Below, in pieces: positions 8,262 through 16,460 of a stretch of DNA of 53,808 bases (positions are counted from its first letter, which is position 1; each line of letters begins with the position of its first letter). The DNA is from Candidatus Afararchaeum irisae (GTDB lineage Archaea > Halobacteriota > Halobacteria > Halobacteriales > Afararchaeaceae): contig JAXIOF010000027.1 in the NCBI GenBank assembly GCA_034190545.1, positions 1 to 53,808 of the forward strand, given 5' to 3'. Made by a program: the position numbers and the translations under genes. Below the pieces are notes generated by a model, which worked only from the letters and a program-made list of their open reading frames with translations, had not been told where the DNA came from and searched no databases.

Positions 8262-8579
8262 CTATCTGTCCTCTCCGTCTCCGTAGGGATACCTCGTCGT
8301 CTCACAGCAGGTCTGACACGTCACAGCCACGCGTCCGTCGTCGACACGGACACGTGAGTTGTCGCCGTAGACGAGGAAGCTTCCGCAGCCGGGACAGACA
8401 CGTCTCTTGAGTCTCCGTGGAAGCGAGACACGACATCTCATGCCTATCTCACGCGCCCTCTCAACGTACTTGTCGGCGTACTCGCTCGCCTCATCGCAGT
8501 CGGAGTGGTATATCTCGTCGGCGAGAGAGAAGAGCCGATGTATTCTTTCCTCTGCGATTTCCTCTTCCGTCTTTGTCAC
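8262..8579 (-). CDS. rnp4: Ribonuclease P protein component 4 (Rpp21/Rpr2 family)
   Basis: About 105 residues. The N-terminal part AEERIHRLFSLADEI and YVERAREI match the helical half of archaeal Rnp4/Rpp21. The zinc ribbon follows: CPGC near the middle, then the NSRVRVDD segment, then CQTC. It is a protein subunit of RNase P, which trims tRNA 5' ends. I place the start at the GTG at 8579: it fits the family N-terminus and sits 27 bases from a TATA box. A longer version from an ATG at 8654 would overlap rdgB. Confidence 0.82.
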   Translation of the reverse strand: MTKTEEEIAEERIHRLFSLADEIYHSDCDEASEYADKYVERAREIGMRCRVSLPRRLKRRVCPGCGSFLVYGDNSRVRVDDGRVAVTCQTCCETTRYPYGDGEDR

Positions 8580-8598
8580 GTAGGAATCTAATGTCGCG

Positions 8599-8610
8599 GG
8601 AGTTATATCT
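8599..8610. promoter_or_regulatory. Shared TATA box serving rnp4 and rdgB in both directions
   Basis: The only AT-rich core in the gap, TTATAT at 8603-8608, lies about 29 bases before the rdgB ATG on the plus strand. Read as ATATAA on the minus strand, it lies about 27 bases before the proposed GTG of rnp4. Both distances fit leaderless transcription, so one TATA core may direct both genes. Confidence 0.5.
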
Positions 8611-8634
8611 GTAGCGGGACAGTTCGAATGTAGT

Positions 8635-9171
8635 ATGCTCTTCGTAACCGGCAACGAGGGAAAGGCGAGAGAGGCACAGGAGATACTCGGCGATGAAGTC
8701 GAAGTCGACAGGGTAGAGTACGACTACGCCGAGATACAGTCGGACTCCCTAGAGGAGATCGCTGTGAGAGGGGTCAAGGAGTGTTATGACGAGTTCGGGG
8801 AGGAGGTCTTCGTCGACGACTCGGGTCTCTTCGTAGAAGGTCTCGGAGGCTTCCCCGGACCGTACTCGTCGTACGTCTACTCGACACTCGGGAACGACGG
8901 AGTCCTGAAGGCGGTGGAGTCAGCAGAAGACAGGTCGGCGAGTTTTAGATGTGTGGTCGCCTACACCGACGGCGACGAAGTACGTACCTTCGAGGGACGT
9001 GTCGAGGGACGTATAACTCACGAGAAACGCGGGGACGGCGGCTTCGGATTCGACCCCATATTCGAACACGACGCCAAGACATTCGCCGAGATGTCGTCCG
9101 AGGAGAAGAACGAGGTCTCCCACCGCAGGAGGGCGTTCGAGAGGCTCGCTGACTGGTACCGCCAAGCTTAA
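8635..9171 (+). CDS. rdgB: XTP/dITP pyrophosphatase (Ham1/RdgB family)
   Basis: A 178-residue house-cleaning enzyme that hydrolyses non-canonical purine triphosphates such as dITP and XTP to monophosphates. Family motifs are present: FVTGNEGKAREA at the N-terminus, VDDSGLFVEGLGGFPGPYSS in the middle, GFGFDPIF and EKNEVSHRRRAF near the end. The length is normal for archaea. The ATG follows the TATA box by about 29 bases, with no room for a ribosome binding site, so the mRNA is probably leaderless. The rps15 gene follows 25 bases later. Confidence 0.93.
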   Translation: MLFVTGNEGKAREAQEILGDEVEVDRVEYDYAEIQSDSLEEIAVRGVKECYDEFGEEVFVDDSGLFVEGLGGFPGPYSSYVYSTLGNDGVLKAVESAEDRSASFRCVVAYTDGDEVRTFEGRVEGRITHEKRGDGGFGFDPIFEHDAKTFAEMSSEEKNEVSHRRRAFERLADWYRQA

Positions 9172-9196
9172 AGCCCGAGAACGGCTCTCTTGAAAC

Positions 9197-9667
9197 ATGG
9201 CTAGAATGCACACGAGGAAGAGAGGACAGAGCTCTTCCGACAAACCCGTAGTCGACGAGGCTCCTGAGTGGAGTGCTCAGGACGCCGACGCAGTCGAGGA
9301 ACGCGTTGTAGAGCTCGCCGAACAGGGTCTTTCGAGCGCCGAGATAGGAGTCCGTCTCAGGGACGAGGGCGTCAAGGGCAAGCCAGTCACCGACGTCAAG
9401 CTCGTCACGGGTAAGAAGATCTCCGAGATAATGGAGGAGAACGACGCCGACCCCGAGTACCCCGAGGATCTCACCAACCTGATGGCTAAGGCTGTCGGAG
9501 TGCGTGACCAGCTCGACGGCAACCCCAACGACGCCTCGAACAAGAGGGCACTCCAGAACGTCGAGAGCAAGATACACAGGCTCATCGACTACTACCAGGG
9601 CGACAAGATCCCCGAGGACTTCAAGTACAGTCCCGAGAAGGCTCGTGAGATAGTCGGAGAAGAGTAG
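9197..9667 (+). CDS. rps15: 30S ribosomal protein S15 (uS15)
   Basis: A 156-residue archaeal S15 starting MARMHTRKRGQSSS, with the archaeal N-terminal extension (helical block PEWSAQDADAVEERV) and the conserved SKIHRLIDYYQ rRNA-binding helix near the C-terminus. It binds 16S rRNA in the central domain. A GCTTAAAG TATA-like element lies about 27 bases upstream. It begins the conserved haloarchaeal run rps15, DHH nuclease, pcc1, rps3ae. Confidence 0.95.
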   Translation: MARMHTRKRGQSSSDKPVVDEAPEWSAQDADAVEERVVELAEQGLSSAEIGVRLRDEGVKGKPVTDVKLVTGKKISEIMEENDADPEYPEDLTNLMAKAVGVRDQLDGNPNDASNKRALQNVESKIHRLIDYYQGDKIPEDFKYSPEKAREIVGEE

Positions 9668-9696
9668 CTCCGGTTCTCTTCTGTTATAGGATAGCC

Positions 9697-10956
9697 GTGT
9701 CTCCTTCGCTTCTCCGAGAGAACGCACGTAAGGCAGCCGACCTGCTTCGGCGCGAGGAGTTCGTCGAGGTCGTCTCCCACAACGACGCCGACGGTCTCTC
9801 GACGGCGGGTATCGTCTGTGATCTACTCTCGCGCTGGGAGACGAGGTACCACTTCAGATGTGTCGACGACCCTGGTAGGGTCGGTTCCCACGTCTCAAAA
9901 GACGTCACGACTGTAGCGTGTGACCTCGGAGCGAGCTATCTCGACCGTCTCCCCCCCAACACCGTCGTGGTCGACCACCATCCCTCGGAGGGACGCGGTG
10001 GGTTCGGAGGAGTCTTAGTCACACCGAGAGACGAGGGGGACACCGACGACGAGGCGAGTTCGAGCTGTGGCGCACATATCGTTGCGAAGGTGTCGGGGTC
10101 GGGAGCTAAGACAGCCGACACGGCTCTCCTCGGTGCTATAGGCGACGACGTCTTGGACTCGGGATCGGATCTAGTCGAGGAAGTAATAGACGACGGCGTC
10201 GAGTCGGGTGTCATAGACGAGACAGTCGGAGCGCGCCTCGTTGGGGAGAGAGCCGACGTGGCACTAGCTTACTCGACAGATCCCTACACCGAGTACACGG
10301 GCGACATCGAGGCGGCACGTGGCTTCGTCGAAGAGCTGGGTCTTCCTATATCTGTCGCGGATATGGACGACGAGGAGTCACGACGTTTCTCGACTGCGGT
10401 CTTCCTCTTAGCTCTCAGAGAGGCGTCGAACCCCGAAACAGCAGCCGAGACAGTCGGAGAGAGGTACCGTCTCGTGGGTTCGACTGTCGAGGACGCCCAC
10501 ACCTTCGCGGCGTACGTAGAGGCGTGTGGCAAGACGGGGAACCCCGGCTTGGGTCTCTCTCTGTGTCTCGGAGACGCGACGGGTGACGTGAAGAAGGCAC
10601 GTAAGCTCTACCGCTCATTCGAGTCGAGTCTCATAGATGAGGTCGAAAACGCCGATGTCGAGGAAGAAGACGGCTCGGGACTGTGCACCGTCAGAATCTC
10701 GGGCGGATTCGACACGGGATCGGTCGCCGACGTCTTCTACAGATGGATCTCCGACTCCGAAGTAGTTGTCGTCGTCAACCCCGACGGCGAGATGAGCCTT
10801 AGGTCGGGGTCGGAGGTCGACGCAGGCAGGACACTCAGAGACTGTGCGTCAAGAGTCGGCGGCGAGGGCGGAGGACATCCCGAGAGAGGAGGGAGCGTAG
10901 TGCCGAGCGAGACGAAAGATGAGTTCATAGACTGTGTAAAGGAGGCGGTAGAGTGA
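9697..10956 (+). CDS. DHH-family phosphoesterase/exonuclease (RecJ-like)
   Basis: A 419-residue protein with DHH motifs: SHNDADGLSTAGIV at the N-terminus, VACDLGAS, VVDHHPSEG near residue 90, and a C-terminal DHHA1-type end with GGGHPERGG. Archaeal RecJ-like proteins of this type act as single-strand nucleases, some in complex with the CMG replisome (GAN). The start is a GTG 29 bases after the rps15 stop. The gene overlaps pcc1 by four bases. Its role in replication versus RNA decay cannot be told from the sequence. Confidence 0.85.
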   Translation: MSPSLLRENARKAADLLRREEFVEVVSHNDADGLSTAGIVCDLLSRWETRYHFRCVDDPGRVGSHVSKDVTTVACDLGASYLDRLPPNTVVVDHHPSEGRGGFGGVLVTPRDEGDTDDEASSSCGAHIVAKVSGSGAKTADTALLGAIGDDVLDSGSDLVEEVIDDGVESGVIDETVGARLVGERADVALAYSTDPYTEYTGDIEAARGFVEELGLPISVADMDDEESRRFSTAVFLLALREASNPETAAETVGERYRLVGSTVEDAHTFAAYVEACGKTGNPGLGLSLCLGDATGDVKKARKLYRSFESSLIDEVENADVEEEDGSGLCTVRISGGFDTGSVADVFYRWISDSEVVVVVNPDGEMSLRSGSEVDAGRTLRDCASRVGGEGGGHPERGGSVVPSETKDEFIDCVKEAVE

Positions 10957-11243
10957 AATCCAAGGTCGAGTTCGAGACATACCACGACAGCCCCGAGAAG
11001 GTCGCTCTCTCGGTGTCCCCCGACAACACAGACGAGATGGAGACCGAGGTCAACGGCTCGAAGATCGTCACACGTATAGAACGCGACAGCTTAGGCTCTC
11101 TTCTCTCGACCGCCGACGACTACGTCAGAAACATTGAGGTTGCAGCGGAGATAGTCGACCGAGACGAAGACACAGACACGAGAGGTGACTGTGACGGTGA
11201 CAACAGCGACATCGAAATCGACAGTGACAACGACAACGACTGA
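10953..11243 (+). CDS. pcc1: KEOPS complex subunit Pcc1
   Basis: A 96-residue protein. The first 70 residues fit Pcc1: a strand with FETYHDSPEKVALSVSPDN, then VTRIERDSLGSLLSTADDYVRNIEVA. Pcc1 forms dimers in KEOPS, the complex that makes the t6A modification at position 37 of tRNAs. It starts with GTG, overlapping the preceding stop as GTGA, so translation is coupled. The last 25 residues are a low-complexity acidic tail (DNSDIEIDSDNDND type) encoded by repeated GAC-rich hexamers. Confidence 0.82.
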   Translation: MKSKVEFETYHDSPEKVALSVSPDNTDEMETEVNGSKIVTRIERDSLGSLLSTADDYVRNIEVAAEIVDRDEDTDTRGDCDGDNSDIEIDSDNDND

Positions 11244-11267
11244 GTCTCCCGCCGGATATAATTCGAG

Positions 11268-11278
11268 GATTTATATGT
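11268..11278 (+). promoter_or_regulatory. TATA box of rps3ae
   Basis: ATTTATATGTG lies about 30 bases before the ATG at 11303, which supports that start over a GTG at 11279 that would overlap the promoter. Confidence 0.55.
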
Positions 11279-11302
11279 GTGCGTCCCGAGTTTCGAGTAA
11301 AG

Positions 11303-11911
11303 ATGTCAAGCAGACAGGTCTCTAAGTCAGGAAGGGGCAAGAAATGGTACGACGTACTTGCCTCCGAGGAGTTCGACAGGGAGAAGCTCGGCGAGACTCC
11401 CGCCGACGAGCCCGAGAAGATAATGGGACGTAAGGTCGAGACGACCAAGGGAGAGCTCACCGACGACATGTCGGAGAACAACACGAAGCTCAAGTTCCAG
11501 ATAACCGACATAGGCGGAGACTCGGCTTACACGAGCTTCATAGGACACGAGCTCACGCGTGACTACGTGAGGTCGCTCGTCCGCCGCGGCTCCTCGAAGA
11601 TACAGGACAACATAGTCATACGTACAGAGGACGACTACCGTGTACGTGTCCAGCCCGTTGCCTTCACTGCGATGGACGCCGACGAGTCACAGGAGAAGGC
11701 TATACGTAGCGACATGAGGGAGATAGTCGTCGAGAGCGGTGAGAACCACACCTTCGACGAGTTCATAGACGCGATGGTCACGGGACGTCTCAGTTCGGCG
11801 GTCTACAACGAGTGTAAGAAGATATATCCCCTCAGACGCGCCGAGATCATGAAGAGTAGCGTCGAAGCGACCCCCGAGGAAGTCTACGCCGAGGAAGAGC
11901 AGTCGGCTTAA
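11303..11911 (+). CDS. rps3ae: 30S ribosomal protein S3Ae (eS1)
   Basis: A 202-residue ribosomal protein with the family pattern GKKWYDVLAS, then a long basic and acidic core with RDYVRSLVRRGSSKI and the C-terminal KKIYPLRRAEI. It belongs to the platform of the archaeal small subunit. I chose the ATG at 11303 because it gives the expected SSRQVSKSGRGKKW N-terminus and places a TATA box about 30 bases upstream; an upstream GTG would add eight residues without support. Confidence 0.94.
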   Translation: MSSRQVSKSGRGKKWYDVLASEEFDREKLGETPADEPEKIMGRKVETTKGELTDDMSENNTKLKFQITDIGGDSAYTSFIGHELTRDYVRSLVRRGSSKIQDNIVIRTEDDYRVRVQPVAFTAMDADESQEKAIRSDMREIVVESGENHTFDEFIDAMVTGRLSSAVYNECKKIYPLRRAEIMKSSVEATPEEVYAEEEQSA

Positions 11912-11958
11912 TATACGGGTCTTTCTCATCCCCTCAGCTTTGAATTAAACTAAACTAA

Positions 11959-12597
11959 ATGCCTACTTCTGATGACGGGAGAGAGATAGGCGATGTGCGC
12001 CATTTCGACTTCTTCTCGCGTTTCTACGACGTCTTAGTTCCATCTGCGGACACGGATACGTTGGAGAGAGGAATCGACGAGGCAGAGAGGGGAGTCGAGA
12101 GGGTACTCGACCTCGCGGGAGGCACGGGACGTGTCGGAAGGGCTATCGTCGGCGTCGGAAGAGACGTGGTCGTCGTCGACGCTTCGAGCGGCATGGTGAG
12201 ACAGTCACCAGTTCCCGGAGTCGAGGGCGACGCTTCTCTCCTACCTTTCAAAGACTGTAGCTTCGACGCAGTCGTATGTGCCGACGCACTCCACCATATC
12301 GCCGACGTCAAGGGGGTCTTCGACGAGGTCGGTAGGGTACTACGTGAGGGAGGAGTCTTCGTCGTATCGGAGTTCGATCCCACGACCCTCAGAGGCAGAT
12401 TTCTGACGCGAGCCGAACATCTCGTGGGATTCGACTCGGTCTTCTACACCCCTGACGAGTTAGAGATAATGACCGAAGACGCCGGCATGTCGACGAGACG
12501 GATCGAGGACGGATTCAAGTACACCTTGTCCGGGGTTAACCAAACCGTAAGAGATATTAAGATACTCTATAACACGTCGTGCTATGCAGATAGATGA
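11959..12597 (+). CDS. Class I SAM-dependent methyltransferase (UbiE/MenG-like)
   Basis: A 212-residue methyltransferase. Motif I is VLDLAGGTGRVGRAI near residues 50-64, motif II VVVVDASSGMV, then DAVVCADALHHI (motif IV region) and LREGGVFVVSEFDP. The N-terminus HFDFFSRFYDVL is of the kind seen in quinone or lipid methyltransferases of the UbiE type. The substrate cannot be identified. The gene overlaps the following trmB-type regulator by 14 bases, so they are probably one unit. Confidence 0.8.
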   Translation: MPTSDDGREIGDVRHFDFFSRFYDVLVPSADTDTLERGIDEAERGVERVLDLAGGTGRVGRAIVGVGRDVVVVDASSGMVRQSPVPGVEGDASLLPFKDCSFDAVVCADALHHIADVKGVFDEVGRVLREGGVFVVSEFDPTTLRGRFLTRAEHLVGFDSVFYTPDELEIMTEDAGMSTRRIEDGFKYTLSGVNQTVRDIKILYNTSCYADR

Positions 12598-13354
12598 GGA
12601 CACCGTCGGGGATCTTCAGGAGTTCGATCTGACTAAGTACGGCGCGAGAGTCTACTACGTCCTTCTCTCCGAGGGAATATCGACCGCCGGAAACCTGTCG
12701 AAGCTCTCTGACGTCCCCCAGTCGCGTATATATGACGTCCTGTCAACTCTCGAAAGAAAAGGTCTGATACAGGTCAAGCCTTCGAGCCCGAAGAAGTACG
12801 AGCCTCTCCCAGTGAAGACAGGTCTCGACAACCGTATACGTCAGATAGAGGCGGAGTACGAGGCGAGGATACAGGAGCTCACCGAGATGGTCGAAGAGAT
12901 AGCCGACGAGTTCCCCGAGAAGGAGACACAGCCGTCGGTTTCGGGATCTGGCGTACGTATAGTCGAAGGCGAGGACGCGATAGAGGACAGGATACTTGAG
13001 ATGCTCAAGTCTGCTAAGAACGAGGTCAAGCTAGCGGGCGAGAGACCCCTATTCACTCTCAACTGTAAGGGGATGCTCCAGGAAGTCCTATCCGACTCAG
13101 TCGAACTCATGGCTCTCGGAACCTTCGAGGAGGTCTGTAAGTCGGAGATAAGTGCTGTCGGGGGCAAGATACGTCATACCGACTTCTACTACCACTATCT
13201 CCTCATAATCGACGACAAGAAGATGCTCATAATCTCGTTCGACGATGACGGTCTTCCTTTCGGTCTATACACCGAAAATCCCGACCTGATACAGACCCAT
13301 ATACACCATTACCTCGCGCTCTGGGACGAGGCAGAGGCAGAGTCGAGCGAGTAA
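12584..13354 (+). CDS. TrmB-family transcriptional regulator
   Basis: A 256-residue protein. The N-terminal winged helix (LTKYGARVYYVLLSEG, AGNLSKLSDVPQSRIYDVLS, LERKGLIQV) is followed by a coiled-coil stretch of about 40 residues (EAEYEARIQELTEMVEEI). The C-terminal half is the TrmB effector-binding domain (EDRILEMLKSAKNEVKLAG). TrmB proteins often sense sugars, though many haloarchaeal ones are untested. It overlaps the methyltransferase gene by 14 bases, and its 3' end overlaps the convergent formyltransferase gene by 46 bases. Confidence 0.87.
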   Translation: MQIDEDTVGDLQEFDLTKYGARVYYVLLSEGISTAGNLSKLSDVPQSRIYDVLSTLERKGLIQVKPSSPKKYEPLPVKTGLDNRIRQIEAEYEARIQELTEMVEEIADEFPEKETQPSVSGSGVRIVEGEDAIEDRILEMLKSAKNEVKLAGERPLFTLNCKGMLQEVLSDSVELMALGTFEEVCKSEISAVGGKIRHTDFYYHYLLIIDDKKMLIISFDDDGLPFGLYTENPDLIQTHIHHYLALWDEAEAESSE

Positions 13355-14091
13355 TGTCCGATTTCGCCGTCGATGTAGACGTCTGAGCCGTCTCTCTCGA
13401 CACGTCCGTCGGCGATAAGCTCGACGGCTTTTGCGAGGGCGGGACCGTCGCCCTCCCATTTCATCCATTCCTGGTGTGACTCGCAGTAGCTCTGGACTGC
13501 GTCGTCGGAGGCGTTCTCCATGAGGCTGTCGACAAGTTCCCTGTGTACCTCGAAACGTTTGGAGAGAGTGAGAAGAGGACCCTCGTCGACGTCTTGTGTC
13601 ACGAAATGAACCGACGAACGCGTGTACTCCTCGCCCGAGACTACGGCGTCGTAGACGGGGTCGAATCCCGTGTAGACGCGCTCGCCGTCGTCTCTAACAG
13701 TGAGGTCGGCGGGATGGACGTTTATGATAGGGTACGACGAGACTACGGGAGACGTGAGTATACGCATGTACCCCGAGAGTAGGAGGAGGTCGGCGTCGAA
13801 CTCGTCTATAATATCCGCAGTCTGACTGTCGTACTCCTCTCTTACGTCGAGGTCACGTGTGTCGGCGTCCCTCTCGGCGTAGAACTCGTCGAGGTCGTTT
13901 GTCTTTAGACGAATACCCTCGTCACGCACGAACTCGACGCCTCGAGCGTCGGGGGAGTCAGTAAAAGCGCCGACGACCTCGTACTTGTCGCCGTAGTTGG
14001 GATCGTGTCGCGCGAGATACCGGAGACCGCTCGCACCACCCGAGAAGAAGACCACGACGCGCAGACTTCTGTCTAGATCGAAGAGCGACAT
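13309..14091 (-). CDS. Formyltransferase-family protein (PurN-like, with C-terminal extension)
   Basis: A 260-residue protein with the formyltransferase fold: phosphate-binding FFSGGASGLRYL at the start, LLLSGYMRIL, then NVHPADL and SVHFVTQDVDEGP. The residues matching the catalytic Asn, His and Asp of glycinamide ribonucleotide formyltransferase are all present. About 80 extra residues follow the core. It may be the working PurN of this organism, because the PurN domain of the fusion at 44706 lacks two of these residues. Another formyl-acceptor is possible. Its 3' end overlaps trmB by 46 bases. Confidence 0.75.
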   Translation of the reverse strand: MSLFDLDRSLRVVVFFSGGASGLRYLARHDPNYGDKYEVVGAFTDSPDARGVEFVRDEGIRLKTNDLDEFYAERDADTRDLDVREEYDSQTADIIDEFDADLLLLSGYMRILTSPVVSSYPIINVHPADLTVRDDGERVYTGFDPVYDAVVSGEEYTRSSVHFVTQDVDEGPLLTLSKRFEVHRELVDSLMENASDDAVQSYCESHQEWMKWEGDGPALAKAVELIADGRVERDGSDVYIDGEIGHYSLDSASASSQSAR

Positions 14092-14134
14092 TAAGACCAG
14101 AAAAGACGTCCTCGTCTATATGTCTACCGTTAGT

Positions 14135-15100
14135 CTATCCGTGGAGACCCATGACTTCCATCTGTTCTTGGTAACGGTTACGTATGGTGACCTCGGTGAC
14201 ATTGGCGACCTCGGCGACCTCCCTCTGTGTCCTCTTCTCGTTACACAGGAGGGACGCGGCGTATATAGCGGCGGCGGCGAATCCGGTGGGCGACTTTCCG
14301 CTCAGGAGACCTTCCTCCGAGGTGGTGTCTATTATGTCGTTAGCCCTCGACTGGACTTCCTCCGGAAGCTCTAACTCGGAACAGAAACGCGGTACGTACT
14401 TCTTCGGGTCGACGGGCTCCATCTCCAAGCCGAGCTCCTGCGAGATATAACGGTACGTACGTCCGATCTCCTTTCTGTCCACACGTGATACCTGGGAGAT
14501 CTCTTCGAGTGAACGTGGAATGCCTTCCTTTCTGCACGCCGCGTAGAGAGCGCTCGTGGCTACGCCCTCTATCGAACGTCCACGTATGAGATCCTCGTTG
14601 AGAGCACGTCTGTATATGACAGAGGCGACCTCCCTCACCGACCTCGGGACTCCGAGAGCACTCGCCATCCTGTCGACCTCTGAGAGAGCGAACTGGAGAT
14701 TACGTTCGGAGGCGTCCTTCGTACGTATGCGCTCCTGCCATTTCCTCAGACGGTGCATCTGGCTTCTCTTCTCCGACGAGATAGACCTACCGTAGGCGTC
14801 CTTGTTCTTCCAGTCTATCGTCGTCGTGAGACCCTTGTCGTGCATCGTCTTCGTCGTTGGTGCTCCGACACGTGACTTCTCCTGACGTTCCTTGTGATCG
14901 AAGGCACGCCACTCGGGACCCGGATCTATCTTCTCCTCCTCGACGACGAGACCACAGTCGTTACAGACGACCTCGGCGCGTTCTGAGTTAGAGGTAAGTT
15001 CGTCGGAGCCACACTCGGGACACTGCTCCCCCTCAATCTGATCCTCCTCAGTCTCCTCGGATACTTTCTCCTGAGTCCTCTGCCTTGTTGAGTTAGCCAT
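14135..15100 (-). CDS. tfb: Transcription initiation factor TFB
   Basis: A 321-residue TFIIB homologue. The N-terminal zinc ribbon is CPECG plus CNDCG (about residues 27-48), followed by the B-finger region ([10 protein letters not shown]) and two cyclin-fold repeats (the first with [18 protein letters not shown], the second ending in [19 protein letters not shown]). It binds TBP-TATA-BRE complexes and recruits RNA polymerase. Haloarchaea usually carry several TFBs; this is one of them. The promoter holds an inverted repeat and two overlapping TATA-like elements. Confidence 0.95.
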   Translation of the reverse strand: MANSTRQRTQEKVSEETEEDQIEGEQCPECGSDELTSNSERAEVVCNDCGLVVEEEKIDPGPEWRAFDHKERQEKSRVGAPTTKTMHDKGLTTTIDWKNKDAYGRSISSEKRSQMHRLRKWQERIRTKDASERNLQFALSEVDRMASALGVPRSVREVASVIYRRALNEDLIRGRSIEGVATSALYAACRKEGIPRSLEEISQVSRVDRKEIGRTYRYISQELGLEMEPVDPKKYVPRFCSELELPEEVQSRANDIIDTTSEEGLLSGKSPTGFAAAAIYAASLLCNEKRTQREVAEVANVTEVTIRNRYQEQMEVMGLHG

Positions 15101-15125
15101 ACAAAATCATATATACAGAATAAAT

Positions 15126-15148
15126 TAACCTACTTAAGGCTTAGGTTA
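15126..15148. promoter_or_regulatory. Inverted repeat in the tfb promoter
   Basis: TAACCTA, nine-base spacer, TAGGTTA: a perfect seven-base inverted repeat whose spacer itself contains the palindrome CTTAAG. It lies 26-48 bases before the tfb ATG, just upstream of TATA-like elements at about 15107-15127. This placement suits an operator or an activator site near the BRE. Confidence 0.4.
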
Positions 15149-15228
15149 TCCTCGTCTAAGAAGTACGGGACAACAGGGTTGAGAGAGGTTCCGAACTCAC
15201 TTTATATACGAGGGCGTATACTGAGGCA

Positions 15229-15828
15229 ATGGGACATATACTCGAAATCCCTCCAGGTGAGGTACGTGAGACTATGGAGGAGATGGGAGCCGACTTCACG
15301 GACGCGAAGGAAGACGAACTCTGGAGGGCGAGACACGGCGGGAGCGTCGTTGCCGCACACGAAAACGGCGTGGTAGTCTACGGCGACGTGTCTTTACTCG
15401 GCGTTCTCGAAGACGAGGGAGAGACGGGTGGTAAAGGAGTCGTGCATTTCGACGGTGCCTCTAAAGGGAACCCCGGACCCTCGTCGGCGGCATACGTGGT
15501 CTCAAGGGCGGAAGACAGCACCGTTCTTACCGAGAACGGCGAGAGGATAGGAAAGGCGACCAACAACGAAGCCGAGTACACCGCTCTCCTGATGGGTCTG
15601 AGAGAGGCGAAGAGGAGAGGCTTCGACGAAGTCGAGGCTGTCGGCGACTCACAGCTCATAGTCAAACAGGTAAGAGGTGACTGGAACTGCAACTCCGAGA
15701 ACCTCAAGCCACTCTACGATGAGGTCAGGGAGTTAGCCGACTCGTTCGACTCGTTCGAGATACGCCATGTTCCGCGCGAGACGAACGAGAGGGCGGACAG
15801 GATAGCCAATGAGGTGTTCGAGACTTGA
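15229..15828 (+). CDS. rnhA: Ribonuclease HI with N-terminal extension
   Basis: A 199-residue protein. The RNase HI catalytic domain spans about residues 70-199, with the acidic residues seen in VHFDGASKGNPGPSS, NNEAEYTALLMGL, AVGDSQLIVKQV and ETNERADRIA. It cleaves RNA in RNA-DNA hybrids. The first 65 residues form a small extra domain of the type found in haloarchaeal RnhA. CTTTATATAC lies about 25 bases before the ATG, so the mRNA is leaderless. It overlaps the next gene by four bases. Confidence 0.92.
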   Translation: MGHILEIPPGEVRETMEEMGADFTDAKEDELWRARHGGSVVAAHENGVVVYGDVSLLGVLEDEGETGGKGVVHFDGASKGNPGPSSAAYVVSRAEDSTVLTENGERIGKATNNEAEYTALLMGLREAKRRGFDEVEAVGDSQLIVKQVRGDWNCNSENLKPLYDEVRELADSFDSFEIRHVPRETNERADRIANEVFET

Positions 15829-16460
15829 CCGATGACAGCCACAGCCGCAAGGGGAAAGACAGAGACAGAGACAGAAGCGAGGGAGAGGACGAAGAAGAGA
15901 CCGAACGCGATGACTGGGTCGACGAAGTAGTCCGCCTCACTAAGATGTCTCTGACGAGTACGAGCCCTGTCTACGAGGATAGGCGCGACGAACTCGCCGC
16001 CGAGAACGGCTTCGTGGCGCGTCTCAGAGACGACGGGACTCTCGTCCTCTATCCCGATGACTGGGTTGTAGACGGTGAGGTCGACGTCGAGAGAATAGAA
16101 GATACCGACAGAGCACACGAGATATCTCTGTCGGAGAAGGGAGAAAGCTGGGAGGACGTCCACTCGTACAACTCGGACGTGATCGAAGAGCTCAGCGAGA
16201 TGGGGGAAGTAACCGAGACCGAAGTCTCGAACGCCGAGTACTTCGTAGAGTTTCTCGAGAACCACTACATCCTGCCGGTCGACGAAGTGTCACAGAAACA
16301 CGTGCGTGAGTTCCTCGAAGACTACTACCTGAGAAACGTCTGGTCGAGTCCCGATGAGGAAGAGACCGTAAAAAAGTCGGTGAGAAAGCTACTCGAAGCC
16401 GCGGGACTCAGCCCAGACGAGACTGAAGAGTATCTCCGAGACTCAGAACCAGAAAGCTGA
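15825..16460 (+). CDS. Conserved rnhA-operon protein (DUF7108-like)
   Basis: A 211-residue acidic protein starting four bases inside the rnhA stop, so co-translated with it. The first 35 residues are low complexity (KGKDRDRDRSEG, from a hexamer run). The core (SLTSTSPVYEDRRDELAAE, then ARLRDDGTLVLYPDDW) matches what I recall of the haloarchaeal rnhA operon protein family. Function is unknown. A link to RNase HI activity or R-loop removal is only an inference from position. Its 3' end overlaps the convergent PAP2 gene by 53 bases. Confidence 0.7.
   Translation: MTDDSHSRKGKDRDRDRSEGEDEEETERDDWVDEVVRLTKMSLTSTSPVYEDRRDELAAENGFVARLRDDGTLVLYPDDWVVDGEVDVERIEDTDRAHEISLSEKGESWEDVHSYNSDVIEELSEMGEVTETEVSNAEYFVEFLENHYILPVDEVSQKHVREFLEDYYLRNVWSSPDEEETVKKSVRKLLEAAGLSPDETEEYLRDSEPES

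Noticed and set aside
8945-9727. Long open frame on the minus strand (260 codons) across rdgB and rps15
   Set aside because: It is antisense to two certain genes. It shows no domain and arises from the strong codon bias of the plus-strand genes.
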